Shown: one piece after another, positions 9,232-17,560 of the stretch | Position numbering within the stretch: position 1 is the stretch's first letter | Layout of the letters: each line of letters starts with the position of its first letter | Assembly (NCBI RefSeq): GCF_041053055.1 | Contig: NZ_CP163443.1 | Span: forward strand, 3,968,001-4,032,000 | Length of the DNA stretch: 64,000 nt | Direction: 5' to 3' | DNA from: Streptomyces sp. R41 | Lineage (GTDB): Bacteria > Actinomycetota > Actinomycetes > Streptomycetales > Streptomycetaceae | Translations under genes and position numbers: made by a program | Notes under the pieces: model-generated | Database searches by the model: none | What the model saw: the letters and a program-made list of their open reading frames with translations, nothing else | Told to the model about the DNA's origin: nothing

Positions 9232-11173
9232 CACGCATCTGCGCACATCGGGCGCGAGTGGCGCCTCGGCGGTCCGCCGCCTCCTGCTCGACAACGGAGC
9301 GCTCACCGCGCTCATCGCCCTCGTCATCGCGATGTCGGCACTCTCCGGCGACTTCCTGACGACGGACAACCTGCTCAACATCGGCGTCCAGGCGGCCGTC
9401 ACCGCCATCCTCGCCTTCGGCGTCACCTTCGTGATCGTCTCGGCGGGCATCGACCTGTCGGTCGGCTCGGTCGCCGCGCTGTCGGCCACCGTCCTTGCCT
9501 GGATGGCGACTTCAGAAGGTGTGCCGGTCTGGATCGCGATGATCCTCGCGGTCGCCACCGGCATGGCGTGCGGCCTGGTCAACGGCGTACTGATCGCCTA
9601 CGGGAAGCTGCCGCCGTTCATCGCGACGCTCGCCATGCTCTCGGTGGGCCGCGGCCTGTCCCTGGTGATCTCGCAGGGCAGCCCGATCGCCTTCCCCGAC
9701 TCGGTCTCGCACCTCGGTGACACGCTCGGCGGCTGGCTGCCGGTGCCTGTCCTCGTCATGGTCGTCATGGGCCTGATCACGGCCGTGATCCTGGGCCGCA
9801 CGTACATCGGCCGCTCCATGTACGCGATCGGCGGCAACGAGGAGGCCGCGCGCCTGTCGGGCCTGCGGGTGAAGAAGCAGAAGCTCGCGATCTACGCCCT
9901 CTCCGGTCTCTTCGCGGCCGCCGCGGGCATCGTGCTCGCCTCCCGGCTCTCCTCCGCGCAGCCGCAGGCCGCGCAGGGCTACGAGCTCGACGCGATCGCC
10001 GCGGTCGTCATCGGCGGCGCCTCGCTCGCGGGCGGTACGGGCAAGGCGTCCGGGACGCTGATCGGCGCGCTGATCCTGGCGGTGCTGCGCAACGGGCTCA
10101 ACCTCCTGTCCGTGTCCGCCTTCTGGCAGCAGGTCGTCATCGGTGTCGTGATCGCGCTGGCGGTGCTGCTCGACACGGTGCGGCGCAAGGCCGGGGCGAC
10201 CCCGGTGGCCGCCGGTGCCGGCGCGCCGGGCGGCAAGGGCAAGCAGGCGGCGACGTACATCATCGCGGCCGTGGTCGCGGCGGCGGTCGTCGGTGCGATG
10301 TCCTTCCTGCACAACGGCTCGTCCTCGTCGACGACCCAGAAGGTGGGCCTGTCGCTGTCGACCCTGAACAACCCCTTCTTCGTCCAGATCAAGGCGGGCG
10401 CTCAGCAGGAGGCCAAGAAGCTGGGCGTGGACCTGACCGTCACCGACGCGCAGAACGACGCCTCGCAGCAGGCCAACCAGCTGCAGAACTTCACCAGCTC
10501 GGGCCTCGGTTCGATCATCGTCAACCCGGTGGACTCGGACGCGGCGGGCCCGGCGGTCCGCGCGGCGAACAAGGCCGACATCCCCGTCGTCGGCGTCGAC
10601 CGCGGGGTGAACAAGGCGGACACGGCCGCACTCGTCGCCTCCGACAACGTCGCGGGCGGCGAGCTGGGCGCCAAGGCGCTCGCCGAGAAGCTGGGCGGCA
10701 AGGGCAAGATCGTGATCCTGCAGGGCCTGGCCGGTACGTCCGCGAGCCGCGAGCGCGGCGCGGGCTTCGCCGAGGGCCTGAAGGCCTACCCCGGCATCCA
10801 GGTCGTCGCCCAGCAGCCCGCGGACTTCGACCGCACCAAGGGTCTCGACGTGATGACGAACCTGCTCCAGGCGCACCCCGACATCCAGGGCGTCTTCGCC
10901 GAGAACGACGAGATGGCGCTCGGCGCGATCAAGGCGCTCGGCTCCAAGGCGGGCAAGTCGGTCTCCGTCATCGGCTTCGACGGCACCCCCGACGGTCTGA
11001 AGGCGGTTGAGGCGGGCACCCTGTACGCGTCCGTCGCCCAGCAGCCCAAGGAGCTCGGCCGGATCGCGGTGGACAACGCGCTGAAGGCCGCCGAGGGCAA
11101 GAAGGTCCAGGAGACGGTGAAGGTGCCGGTGAAGGTGGTCACCAAGGAGAACGTGGCCGGGTTCGGCGGCTGA
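9221..11173 (+). CDS. rbsC: Fused ribose ABC permease and substrate-binding protein
   Basis: One 650-residue chain carries two transporter subunits. Residues 1 to about 325 are an RbsC-type permease with multiple helices and motifs such as [13 protein letters not shown] and [11 protein letters not shown]. Residues about 342-362 form one more hydrophobic helix after a Gly/Ala-rich linker. Residues about 373-650 are an RbsB-type sugar-binding domain ([48 protein letters not shown]). No separate signal peptide or lipobox precedes the binding domain, so the extra helix should carry it outside and tether it. Start GTG at 9221 with AAAGGGAGG upstream. The frame runs through without a stop, so this is a true fusion. 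Similar fusions are annotated in other Streptomyces. Confidence 0.93.
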   Translation: MATDTHLRTSGASGASAVRRLLLDNGALTALIALVIAMSALSGDFLTTDNLLNIGVQAAVTAILAFGVTFVIVSAGIDLSVGSVAALSATVLAWMATSEGVPVWIAMILAVATGMACGLVNGVLIAYGKLPPFIATLAMLSVGRGLSLVISQGSPIAFPDSVSHLGDTLGGWLPVPVLVMVVMGLITAVILGRTYIGRSMYAIGGNEEAARLSGLRVKKQKLAIYALSGLFAAAAGIVLASRLSSAQPQAAQGYELDAIAAVVIGGASLAGGTGKASGTLIGALILAVLRNGLNLLSVSAFWQQVVIGVVIALAVLLDTVRRKAGATPVAAGAGAPGGKGKQAATYIIAAVVAAAVVGAMSFLHNGSSSSTTQKVGLSLSTLNNPFFVQIKAGAQQEAKKLGVDLTVTDAQNDASQQANQLQNFTSSGLGSIIVNPVDSDAAGPAVRAANKADIPVVGVDRGVNKADTAALVASDNVAGGELGAKALAEKLGGKGKIVILQGLAGTSASRERGAGFAEGLKAYPGIQVVAQQPADFDRTKGLDVMTNLLQAHPDIQGVFAENDEMALGAIKALGSKAGKSVSVIGFDGTPDGLKAVEAGTLYASVAQQPKELGRIAVDNALKAAEGKKVQETVKVPVKVVTKENVAGFGG

Positions 11174-11200
11174 CCGTCGCCGCCCGGCGGACGGCAGGCG

Positions 11201-11233
11201 GTACGGGCGGATCCCGACGGGATCCGCCCGTAC
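11201..11233 (+). other. 33-nt intra-operon hairpin between transporter and ribokinase
   Basis: A perfect 15-bp inverted repeat, starting GTACGGGCGG and ending CCGCCCGTAC, with a 3-nt loop lies between the permease-binding fusion and rbsK. It has no T-run. It may attenuate transcription or stabilise the upstream transporter message, giving less kinase than transporter. Confidence 0.7.
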
Positions 11234-11268
11234 CCGCGCACCAACTCACCTATACAGGGAGACAGTTC

Positions 11269-12168
11269 ATGTACGACTACGACCTTCTGGTCGTGGGATC
11301 GGCCAACGCCGACCTGGTGATCGGGGTCGAGCGGAGGCCCGCGGCCGGGGAGACGGTGCTCGGCTCCGACCTCGCCGTCCACCCCGGCGGCAAGGGCGCC
11401 AACCAGGCGGTCGCCGCCGCCCGCCTCGGGGCCCGTACGGCCCTGCTGGCCCGGGTCGGCGACGACGCGCACGGCCGGCTGCTGCTCGACTCGCAGCGGG
11501 AGGCCGGCGTCGACACCGTGGGCGTGCTGGTCGGCGGGGCGCCCACCGGGGTCGCGCTGATCACGGTGGACCCGTCCGGGGACAACAGCATCGTGGTCTC
11601 GCCGGGGGCCAACGGCCGGCTCACCCCGGACGACGTGCGGGCCGCCGGAAGCCTCTTCCAGGCCTCCCGGGTGGTCTCGGCGCAGCTGGAGATCCCGCTG
11701 GAGACGGTCGTGGAAGTCGTACGGAATCTGGCTCCCGACAGCCGCTTCGTACTGAACCCCTCGCCGCCGCGCCCACTGCCCGCCGAGGTCCTCGCGGCCT
11801 GCGACCCGCTGATCGTGAACGAGCACGAGGCACGAGTGATCGTCGGCACGGCTCTCGGGGACTCCCCCGAGGACTGGGCGACGGCCCTGCTGGCCCTCGG
11901 CCCGCGCTCGGTGGTCGTCACGCTCGGCGCGGAGGGCGCGCTCGTGGCCTCCGCGGACGGCGTCGCCCGAGTGCCGTCGGTGAAGGTCGAGGCAGTGGAC
12001 ACGACAGGGGCGGGCGACGCGTTCACGGCGGCGCTGGCCTGGCGGCTGGGGCGGTCGGAGTCCCTGTCCGACGCCGCCGCGTACGCCGCCCGGGTCGGGG
12101 CCGCCGCCGTCACCCGCCCCGGCGCCCAGGAGTCCTTCCCCACCGCCGAGGCGGTCGTGTCCCTGTGA
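11269..12168 (+). CDS. rbsK: Ribokinase
   Basis: Phosphorylates D-ribose at O5 with ATP, feeding the pentose phosphate pathway. The 299-residue protein is a PfkB-family kinase of normal length. The first PfkB signature is in GGKGANQAVAAARLG (about residues 41-55) and the second is DTTGAGDAFTAAL with the catalytic Asp (about 244-256). A GGGAGA ribosome-binding site precedes the ATG. The stop overlaps the rbsD GTG by four bases, so the two are coupled. Confidence 0.95.
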   Translation: MYDYDLLVVGSANADLVIGVERRPAAGETVLGSDLAVHPGGKGANQAVAAARLGARTALLARVGDDAHGRLLLDSQREAGVDTVGVLVGGAPTGVALITVDPSGDNSIVVSPGANGRLTPDDVRAAGSLFQASRVVSAQLEIPLETVVEVVRNLAPDSRFVLNPSPPRPLPAEVLAACDPLIVNEHEARVIVGTALGDSPEDWATALLALGPRSVVVTLGAEGALVASADGVARVPSVKVEAVDTTGAGDAFTAALAWRLGRSESLSDAAAYAARVGAAAVTRPGAQESFPTAEAVVSL

Positions 12169-12554
12169 AGAAGGCCGGAATCCTGAACCGTCATCTCGCG
12201 GGCGCCCTCGCCGAACTGGGGCACGGGCACGAGGTCCTGGTGTGCGACGCGGGGATGCCGATACCGGCGGGGCCGCGTGTGGTGGATCTGGCCTTCCGGG
12301 CCGGGGTGCCGTCCTTCGCCGAGGTGCTCGACGGGCTGCTGGACGAACTGGTGGTGGAGGGCGCGACGGCCGCCACCGAGGTCCGTGACGCGAACCCGCG
12401 GGCAACGGCGCTGCTGGAGGGACATTTCCCCACCCTGGAGCTGGTCCCGCACGAGAAACTGAAGGCGCTGTCGGCACACGCGCGCCTGATCGTCCGCACC
12501 GGCGAGGCGCGGCCGTACGCGAACGTACTGCTGCGCTGCGGAGTGTTCTTCTGA
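12165..12554 (+). CDS. rbsD: D-ribose pyranase
   Basis: Interconverts beta-pyranose and beta-furanose forms of ribose, supplying the furanose for ribokinase. The 129-residue protein has family motifs: an N-terminal LNRHLAGALAELGHGHE with the conserved His residues, CDAGMPIP, and the C-terminal TGEARPYANVLLRCGV. The start is the GTG overlapping the rbsK stop. It is the last gene of the operon, followed by a strong terminator. Confidence 0.95.
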   Translation: MKKAGILNRHLAGALAELGHGHEVLVCDAGMPIPAGPRVVDLAFRAGVPSFAEVLDGLLDELVVEGATAATEVRDANPRATALLEGHFPTLELVPHEKLKALSAHARLIVRTGEARPYANVLLRCGVFF

Positions 12555-12583
12555 GCCGCCGCCGAACGGCCTGCAAAAAACTT

Positions 12584-12615
12584 CGAGGGGCCCGGTCCGT
12601 CGACCGGGCCCCTCG
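12584..12615 (+). terminator. Terminator of the ribose operon
   Basis: A perfect 14-bp stem, CGAGGGGCCCGGTC paired with GACCGGGCCCCTCG, around a CGTC loop, 30 bp after the rbsD stop. It is preceded by a run of A and followed by CTTTCCCC. Confidence 0.9.
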
Positions 12616-12732
12616 GCTTTCCCCTCCGTATCAGAACCCCCGCGATCCCCCCAGATCCCCCTCCAGAAGTCCTGATGCCAAGTACGACCCGCGAGGTGGG
12701 GGAAGGGTTGCACGGTCTTCTGAGAAATTTTT

Positions 12733-12796
12733 CCGACCCTCGGACGGCGTGCCCAGGTCCTCCGACGGCGTGCCACCGACCTCAGGCGGCGTGTCC
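12733..12796 (-). repeat. Three imperfect 21-22 bp tandem repeats at a gene 3' end
   Basis: Read on the minus strand, three units beginning GGMACGCCGYC lie head to tail (12796-12775, 12774-12754, 12753-12733). The first contains the last codons and stop of the sugar isomerase gene; the other two follow the stop. It looks like duplication of the end of the gene. Confidence 0.6.
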
Positions 12797-13609
12797 GAGG
12801 AACCGGTCCACCGTCTCCGCCAGAACCTCCCGCCCGTCCCGAGCCCACAGCGCGTCGTTGAAGAGCTCGACCTCGATCGGGCCGTCGTAGCCCGCCGCCT
12901 CCACGTAGGAGCGCCACTCGCGCATGTCGATGGAGCCGTCGCCGAGCTGGCCGCGGCCGTTGAGAACGCCCTCGGGCAGTGGGGTGGTCCAGTCGGCCAG
13001 CTGGAAGGTGTGGATACGGCCGGAGGTGCCCGCGCGGGCGATCTGGGCGGGGGCCGTGTCGTCCCACCAGATGTGGTACGTGTCGACGGTGACGCCCACC
13101 TGATCCGCGGGGAAGCGTTCCGCGAGGTCCAGGGCCTGGGCCAGGGTCGATACGACGCAGCGGTCGGCGGCGTACATGGGGTGGAGGGGTTCGATGGCCA
13201 GGCGTACGGCGCGCTCGGCCGCGTAGGGGCCCAGCTCGGCCAGTGCGTCGGCGATGCGCTCCCGGGCGCCGTGCAGGTCCTTGGAGCCGGCCGGCAGACC
13301 GCCCGAGACCAGGACCAGGGTGTCCGTGCCGAGGGTCGCCGCCTCGTCGATCGCCGCCCGGTTGTCGTCCAGGGCACGGGCGCGCTCGGCCGGGTCGATC
13401 GCCGTGAAGAAGCCTCCCCGGCACAGGGTCGTCACCGCGAGGCCCGCGTCGCGGACCAGCTTGGCGGTCGCCTCGACGCCGTACGACTGGACGGGCTCGC
13501 GCCAGAGACCGACGCCCGGTACGCCCAACTCCAGGCAGGCTTCGACCAGTTCGGGCATCGACAGCTGCTTGACCGTCATCTGGTTGATGGAGAAGCGGGC
13601 GAGACTCAT
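12782..13609 (-). CDS. Sugar phosphate isomerase/epimerase (xylose isomerase-like TIM barrel)
   Basis: A 275-residue AP-endonuclease-2 / xylose-isomerase-like barrel protein. Likely metal-binding acidic and His positions lie in LAIEPLHPMY, GVTVDTYHIWWD and GPIEVELFND. It is the third gene of a minus-strand operon and overlaps the DUF993 gene by four bases (ATGA). The ATG at 13609 fixes the N-terminus MSLARFSINQMT; the open frame continues upstream only as a shadow. With the neighbouring oxidoreductase and aldolase-like protein it probably handles an oxidised sugar or inositol-like intermediate. The substrate cannot be told from sequence. Confidence 0.85.
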   Translation of the reverse strand: MSLARFSINQMTVKQLSMPELVEACLELGVPGVGLWREPVQSYGVEATAKLVRDAGLAVTTLCRGGFFTAIDPAERARALDDNRAAIDEAATLGTDTLVLVSGGLPAGSKDLHGARERIADALAELGPYAAERAVRLAIEPLHPMYAADRCVVSTLAQALDLAERFPADQVGVTVDTYHIWWDDTAPAQIARAGTSGRIHTFQLADWTTPLPEGVLNGRGQLGDGSIDMREWRSYVEAAGYDGPIEVELFNDALWARDGREVLAETVDRFLGHAA

Positions 13610-14760
13610 GGGGTCACTCCGTACAGGGCGAGCAGGGTCTTCATGCGCGCTTCGGCCAGCTCCGGGTTCGGGAACAGGCCCAGGCCGTCGGCCAGTTCGT
13701 AGGCACGTGCGAAGTGCGGGAGCGAGCGGGCCGACTGCAGCCCGCCGACCATGGTGAAGTGTTCCTGGTGTCCGGCCAGCCAGGCCAGGAGGACGACGCC
13801 CGTCTTGTAGAAGCGGGTCGGGGTCTGGAAGAGGTGGCGGGACAACTCGACCGTGGGGTCGAGGAGTTCGCGAAAGCCCTTGGCGTCGCCCGTGTCCAGG
13901 ACCCGTACCGCCTGCGCGGCCAGCGGGCCCAGCGGGTCGAAGATGCCGAGCAGGGCGTGGCTGAAGCCCTGCTCGTCGCCCGCGATCAGCTCGGGGTAGT
14001 GGAAGTCGTCGCCCGTGTAGCAGCGCACGCCGTGCGGGAGCCTGCGGCGCAGGTCGATCTCCCGCTGGGCGTCCAGCAGGGAGACCTTGATGCCGTCGAC
14101 CTTGTCCGGGTGGGCGGCGATGACCTGCAAGAACACCTCCGTGGCCGCGTCCAGGTCGCTCGACCCCCAGTAGCCCTCGAGGGCCGGGTCGAACATCGGG
14201 CCCAGCCAGTGCAGGATCACCGGGTCGGCGGCCTGGCGGAGCAGATGGCCGTAGACGTCGAGGTAGTCCTCGGGGCCGGAGGCAGCCGCCGTCAGGGCCC
14301 GCGAGGCCATGAGGATCGCCTGCGCGCCCGACTCCTCGACGAGGGCGAGCTGCTCCTCGTACGCGGCCCGGACCTGCGCCAGGGACGCCGGGCCCACCAG
14401 CTGGTCCGTGCCGACGCCGCACGCGATGCGGCCGCCGACCGCCTTCGCCTCGGCGGCGGACCGGCGGATCAGCTCCGCCGCGCCCGCCCAGTCCAGGCCC
14501 ATCCCGCGCTGCGCGGTGTCCATGGCCTCGGCCACGCCCAGCCCGTGGGACCACAGGTGGCGGCGGAAGGCGAGGGTCGCGTCCCAGTCGACGGCGGCGG
14601 GCGCGTCGGGCGAGACGTCCGCGTACGGATCGGCGACGACGTGCGCGGCCGAGAAGACCGTGCGGGAGGTGAAGGGCGCGCCGGTGGTGAGGGCGAGCGG
14701 GGCGATGCGCGGCTCGTACGACCGCAGTCGGCCCGTCGCGTCCGGGAGTTGGATGGTCAC
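13606..14760 (-). CDS. Dihydrodipicolinate synthase family protein (DUF993)
   Basis: A 384-residue protein of the DUF993 family, distantly related to DapA/NAL aldolases. Family-typical stretches include DWDATLAFRRHLW, AEAMDTAQRGMGLDW and CYTGDDFHYPELI. The Lys in DGIKVS (about residue 225) sits where class I aldolases carry the Schiff-base Lys; that role is inferred. It starts with a GTG overlapping the stop of the oxidoreductase gene (GTGA) and its own stop overlaps the isomerase start (ATGA), so three genes form a tightly coupled operon. A retro-aldol or dehydratase step in sugar breakdown is a reasonable guess. Confidence 0.85.
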   Translation of the reverse strand: MTIQLPDATGRLRSYEPRIAPLALTTGAPFTSRTVFSAAHVVADPYADVSPDAPAAVDWDATLAFRRHLWSHGLGVAEAMDTAQRGMGLDWAGAAELIRRSAAEAKAVGGRIACGVGTDQLVGPASLAQVRAAYEEQLALVEESGAQAILMASRALTAAASGPEDYLDVYGHLLRQAADPVILHWLGPMFDPALEGYWGSSDLDAATEVFLQVIAAHPDKVDGIKVSLLDAQREIDLRRRLPHGVRCYTGDDFHYPELIAGDEQGFSHALLGIFDPLGPLAAQAVRVLDTGDAKGFRELLDPTVELSRHLFQTPTRFYKTGVVLLAWLAGHQEHFTMVGGLQSARSLPHFARAYELADGLGLFPNPELAEARMKTLLALYGVTP

Positions 14761-15908
14761 AGGGCGATCTCCGGTACGTCGAGACGGCGGCCCTCCGCCG
14801 AGGACTTCAGGCCCAGTTCGGCGAGCTGGACGCCGCGGGCGCCGGCGAGGAGGTCCCAGTGGTAGGGGGCGTCGGCGTAGACGTGGCGCAGGAAGAGTTC
14901 CCACTGGGCCTTGAAGCCGTTGTCGAACTCGGCGTTGTCGGGGACCTCCTGCCACTGGTCGCGGAAGGAATAGGTGGCCGGGATGTCCGGGTTCCAGACC
15001 GGCTTGGGCGTGGAACTGCGGTGCTGGACACGGCAGTTGCGCAGCCCGGCGACGGCCGAGCCCTCCGTGCCGTCGACCTGGAATTCGACCAGCTCGTCGC
15101 GGTTGACGCGTACGGCCCAGGAGGAGTTGATCTGGGCGATGGCGCCGCCCTCCAGCTCGAAGATGCCGTACGCGGCGTCGTCGGCCGTGGCGTCGTACGG
15201 CTTGTCCTGCTCGTCCCAGCGCTGCGGGATGTGGGTGGCGGTGAGCGCCTGGACGGAGGTGACGCGGCCGAACAGCTCGTGCAGGACGTACTCCCAGTGC
15301 GGGAACATGTCGACGACGATGCCGCCGCCGTCCTCGGCGCGGTAGTTCCAGGAGGGGCGTTGGGCCTGCTGCCAGTCGCCCTCGAAGACCCAGTAGCCGA
15401 ACTCCCCGCGGATGGAGAGGATCCGGCCGAAGAAGCCGCCGTCGATGAGGCGCTTGAGCTTGAGCAGCCCGGGGAGGAAGAGCTTGTCCTGGACGACGCC
15501 GTGCTTGATGCCGGCGGCGTGCGCGAGCCGGGCCAGCTCCAGGGCGCCGTCGAGGCCGGTCGCGGTCGGCTTCTCGGTGTAGACGTGCTTGCCGGCGGCG
15601 ATGGCCTTCTTGATCGCCTCCTCGCGGGCGGAGGTGACCTGCGCGTCGAAGTAGAGGTCGACGCTCGGGTCGGCGAGGACCGCGTCCACGTCCGTCGACC
15701 AGTGCTCCAGGCCGTGCCGCTCGGCGAGCGCCTTCAGGGCGTGCTCGCGGCGGCCCACGAGGACGGGTTCGGGCCACAGCACGGTGCCGTCGCCCAGGTC
15801 GAGGCCGCCCTGGTCGCGCAGGGCGAGGATCGAGCGGACGAGGTGCTGGCGGTAGCCCATGCGTCCCGTCACGCCGTTCATGGCGATACGCACCGTCTTG
15901 CGTGTCAC
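14757..15908 (-). CDS. Gfo/Idh/MocA family oxidoreductase
   Basis: A 383-residue NAD(P)-dependent sugar or inositol dehydrogenase-like protein. It has an N-terminal Rossmann segment (VRIAMNGVTGRMGYRQH), the family EKP motif in VYTEKPTAT (the Lys is usually catalytic) and a C-terminal substrate domain with GGGIVVDMFPHWEY. It is first of the three-gene minus-strand operon and divergent from the LacI regulator at 16282. A LacI-type CRE-like site lies about 100 bp upstream. Operon-mates point to a carbohydrate catabolic role; the sugar is unknown. Confidence 0.9.
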   Translation of the reverse strand: MTRKTVRIAMNGVTGRMGYRQHLVRSILALRDQGGLDLGDGTVLWPEPVLVGRREHALKALAERHGLEHWSTDVDAVLADPSVDLYFDAQVTSAREEAIKKAIAAGKHVYTEKPTATGLDGALELARLAHAAGIKHGVVQDKLFLPGLLKLKRLIDGGFFGRILSIRGEFGYWVFEGDWQQAQRPSWNYRAEDGGGIVVDMFPHWEYVLHELFGRVTSVQALTATHIPQRWDEQDKPYDATADDAAYGIFELEGGAIAQINSSWAVRVNRDELVEFQVDGTEGSAVAGLRNCRVQHRSSTPKPVWNPDIPATYSFRDQWQEVPDNAEFDNGFKAQWELFLRHVYADAPYHWDLLAGARGVQLAELGLKSSAEGRRLDVPEIAL

Positions 15909-16002
15909 GTCATTCCCTTCGTACGCGGGTTCCGCGCCGCGTACGCCCCACGGTGAGCGTGAGTCCCACGGTAAGTGTGAGGCTCCACTGGTGAGCGCGA
16001 CA

Positions 16003-16014
16003 GCAAGCGCTTTC
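16003..16014. promoter_or_regulatory. CRE-like LacI-family operator
   Basis: GCAAGCGCTTTC is centred on the palindrome AAGCGCTT, the classic core of CcpA/LacI-type sites. It is 95-106 bp upstream of the oxidoreductase start and probably binds the regulator encoded at 16282. Confidence 0.6.
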
Positions 16015-16133
16015 TATCCAAGAAGAAGCTAGCCTCTGTCCAGCCGATTGGACAAGACCATGCGGGCGACGAGATGTTCGACCCTCCGGACGGCTGGACG
16101 CGGGGGGCGTACGCGCGGTCGGATGTACCCGCA

Positions 16134-16248
16134 TATGACAGCCGAGCTCGAGGACGTACGACGGCCATGCTTGAGGACGTATGGCAGCCGTCCTTGGGGA
16201 TGTACGACAGCCGTGCTCGAGGACGTATGACAGCCGTCCTTGAGGACG
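16134..16248. repeat. Five tandem 23-bp repeats in a divergent promoter region
   Basis: Five contiguous units of exactly 23 bp begin at 16134, 16157, 16180, 16203 and 16226. The consensus starts TAYGRCAGCCG and ends TTGAGGACG; units differ at one to five positions. The array ends 34 bp before the LacI regulator ATG. A unit of 23 bp is close to two helical turns and is not a multiple of three, which fits a protein-binding array better than coding sequence. Confidence 0.9.
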
Positions 16249-16281
16249 AGACAACGAGATGCGTGACCGGAGGACGACGAG

Positions 16282-17331
16282 ATGACCGTGACCCTGGCGG
16301 ACGTGGCGGCGCGTGCGCAGGTCTCGCCCGCGACCGTGTCCCGGGTGCTGAACGGGAACTATCCCGTCGCGGCGTCCACGCGTGAGCGGGTACTGCGCGC
16401 GGTGGACGAGCTGGACTATGTACTGAACGGGCCCGCGAGTTCGCTGGCCGCGGCGACGTCCGACCTCGTCGGGATCCTCGTCAACGACATCGCCGACCCC
16501 TTCTTCGGGATCATGGCGGCCGCGATCCAGTCGGAGATCGGCGGCCCCGGGGGGCGCGCGGGCGGGGAACGGCTCGGAGTCGTGTGCAACACCGGCGGCT
16601 CCCCGGAGCGTGAACTCACCTACCTCACGCTCCTTCAGCGCCAGCGCGCCGCCGCGGTCGTCCTGACCGGCGGCGCCGTCGAGGACACCTCGCACGCCTC
16701 CGCCGTCGCCGCGAAGCTGCGCAAGCTGGCCGAGGCGGGCACCCGGGTCGTCCTGTGCGGACGGCCGCCCGCGCCCGAGGCCGTCGACGCGATCGCGCTC
16801 ACCTTCGACAACCGCGGGGGCGGTCAGCAGCTCACCGAGCATCTGATCGGGCTCGGACACCGGCGGCTCGGCTACATCGCGGGACCCGAGGAGCGGACGA
16901 CGACCCGGCACCGGCTGGAGGGGCACCGGGCCGCGCTGGCCGCGCACGGCATCGAGGACGATCCGCAGCACACCGTGTACGGCCGCTACGACCGCCGTTC
17001 CGGCTACGAGGCGACCCTCGAACTCCTCCGCCGGGACCCGTCGTTGACGGCCGTCGTCGCCGCGAACGACACGGTGGCGCTCGGCGCCTGCGCCGCGCTG
17101 CGCGACTCCGGCCTGCGCATCCCGGACGACGTCTCCGTCGCGGGCTTCGACGACCTGCCCTTCAGCATCGACGCCGTGCCCGCGCTCACCACGGTGCGGC
17201 TACCCCTCTCCGAGGCGGGCGCCCGCGCCGGGCGGATCGCCATGGGACGCGAGGAGCCGCCGCCGGGCGGGATCGCCACGGTGCGGGGGGAGTTGATGGT
17301 GCGGGGGTCCACTGGGGGACCGCGCGCCTGA
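16282..17331 (+). CDS. LacI-family transcriptional regulator
   Basis: A 349-residue regulator with the helix-turn-helix VTLADVAARAQVSPATVSRV at the N-terminus, the hinge-region segment YVLNGPASSLAA and a sugar-binding type-I PBP fold (HRRLGYIAGPEERTTTRHR, AGFDDLPFS). The hinge lacks the usual RPN-ARSL wording, so DNA contacts there may differ. A CGGAGGAC ribosome-binding site precedes the ATG. It is divergent from the three-gene sugar operon and probably represses it and itself. The tandem 23-bp array directly upstream lies within its leader or promoter. Confidence 0.9.
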   Translation: MTVTLADVAARAQVSPATVSRVLNGNYPVAASTRERVLRAVDELDYVLNGPASSLAAATSDLVGILVNDIADPFFGIMAAAIQSEIGGPGGRAGGERLGVVCNTGGSPERELTYLTLLQRQRAAAVVLTGGAVEDTSHASAVAAKLRKLAEAGTRVVLCGRPPAPEAVDAIALTFDNRGGGQQLTEHLIGLGHRRLGYIAGPEERTTTRHRLEGHRAALAAHGIEDDPQHTVYGRYDRRSGYEATLELLRRDPSLTAVVAANDTVALGACAALRDSGLRIPDDVSVAGFDDLPFSIDAVPALTTVRLPLSEAGARAGRIAMGREEPPPGGIATVRGELMVRGSTGGPRA

Positions 17332-17401
17332 CCGCGCACCCCCGGGCCGACGGGCCCAAACGTTTTCTTCGCCCCCTCCGCCCCTGCTCTCTCTCTCCCC
17401 C

Positions 17402-17516
17402 CCCCCGCTCTCGGCTTCGCTCGAGCGGGGGACCCCCATCGTCCCTGGGGGCTGCCGCCCCCAGACCCCGCCAGAAGATTGCGCAGTTCCCCGTGAAGGG
17501 GCGCGGGGAACTGCGC
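17402..17516. repeat. Composite of three hairpins from Streptomyces intergenic repeats
   Basis: Three perfect inverted repeats follow the regulator gene: CCCCCGCTC/GAGCGGGGG (17402-17431), CTGGGGGC/GCCCCCAG (17445-17464) and GCGCAGTTCCCCG/CGGGGAACTGCGC (17481-17516). From memory these are widespread dispersed hairpins of Streptomyces intergenic regions. The first, with its flank up to 17439, recurs almost unchanged inside the coding gene at 39850-39888. They probably also terminate the regulator transcript. Confidence 0.8.
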
Positions 17517-17560
17517 CCGTCCCTTGACCTCAAGTCCGCTTGAGCTGCGAGGGTCGGCCC

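Larger units (their letters stand above)
15909..16281. other. Divergent promoter region of the sugar operon and its regulator
   Basis: These 373 bp hold no gene. They contain a LacI-type site (16003-16014), an inverted repeat GTCCA-N6-TGGAC (16038-16053) and five tandem 23-bp repeats (16134-16248). ORFs across the repeats change reading phase with each unit and are not believable. Confidence 0.7.

Noticed and set aside
16074-16971. ORFs translating the 23-bp repeats as YDSRARGR or SYVLELGC-like peptides
   Set aside because: The 23-bp unit changes frame each copy, and the real LacI gene starts at 16282 with a good ribosome-binding site.
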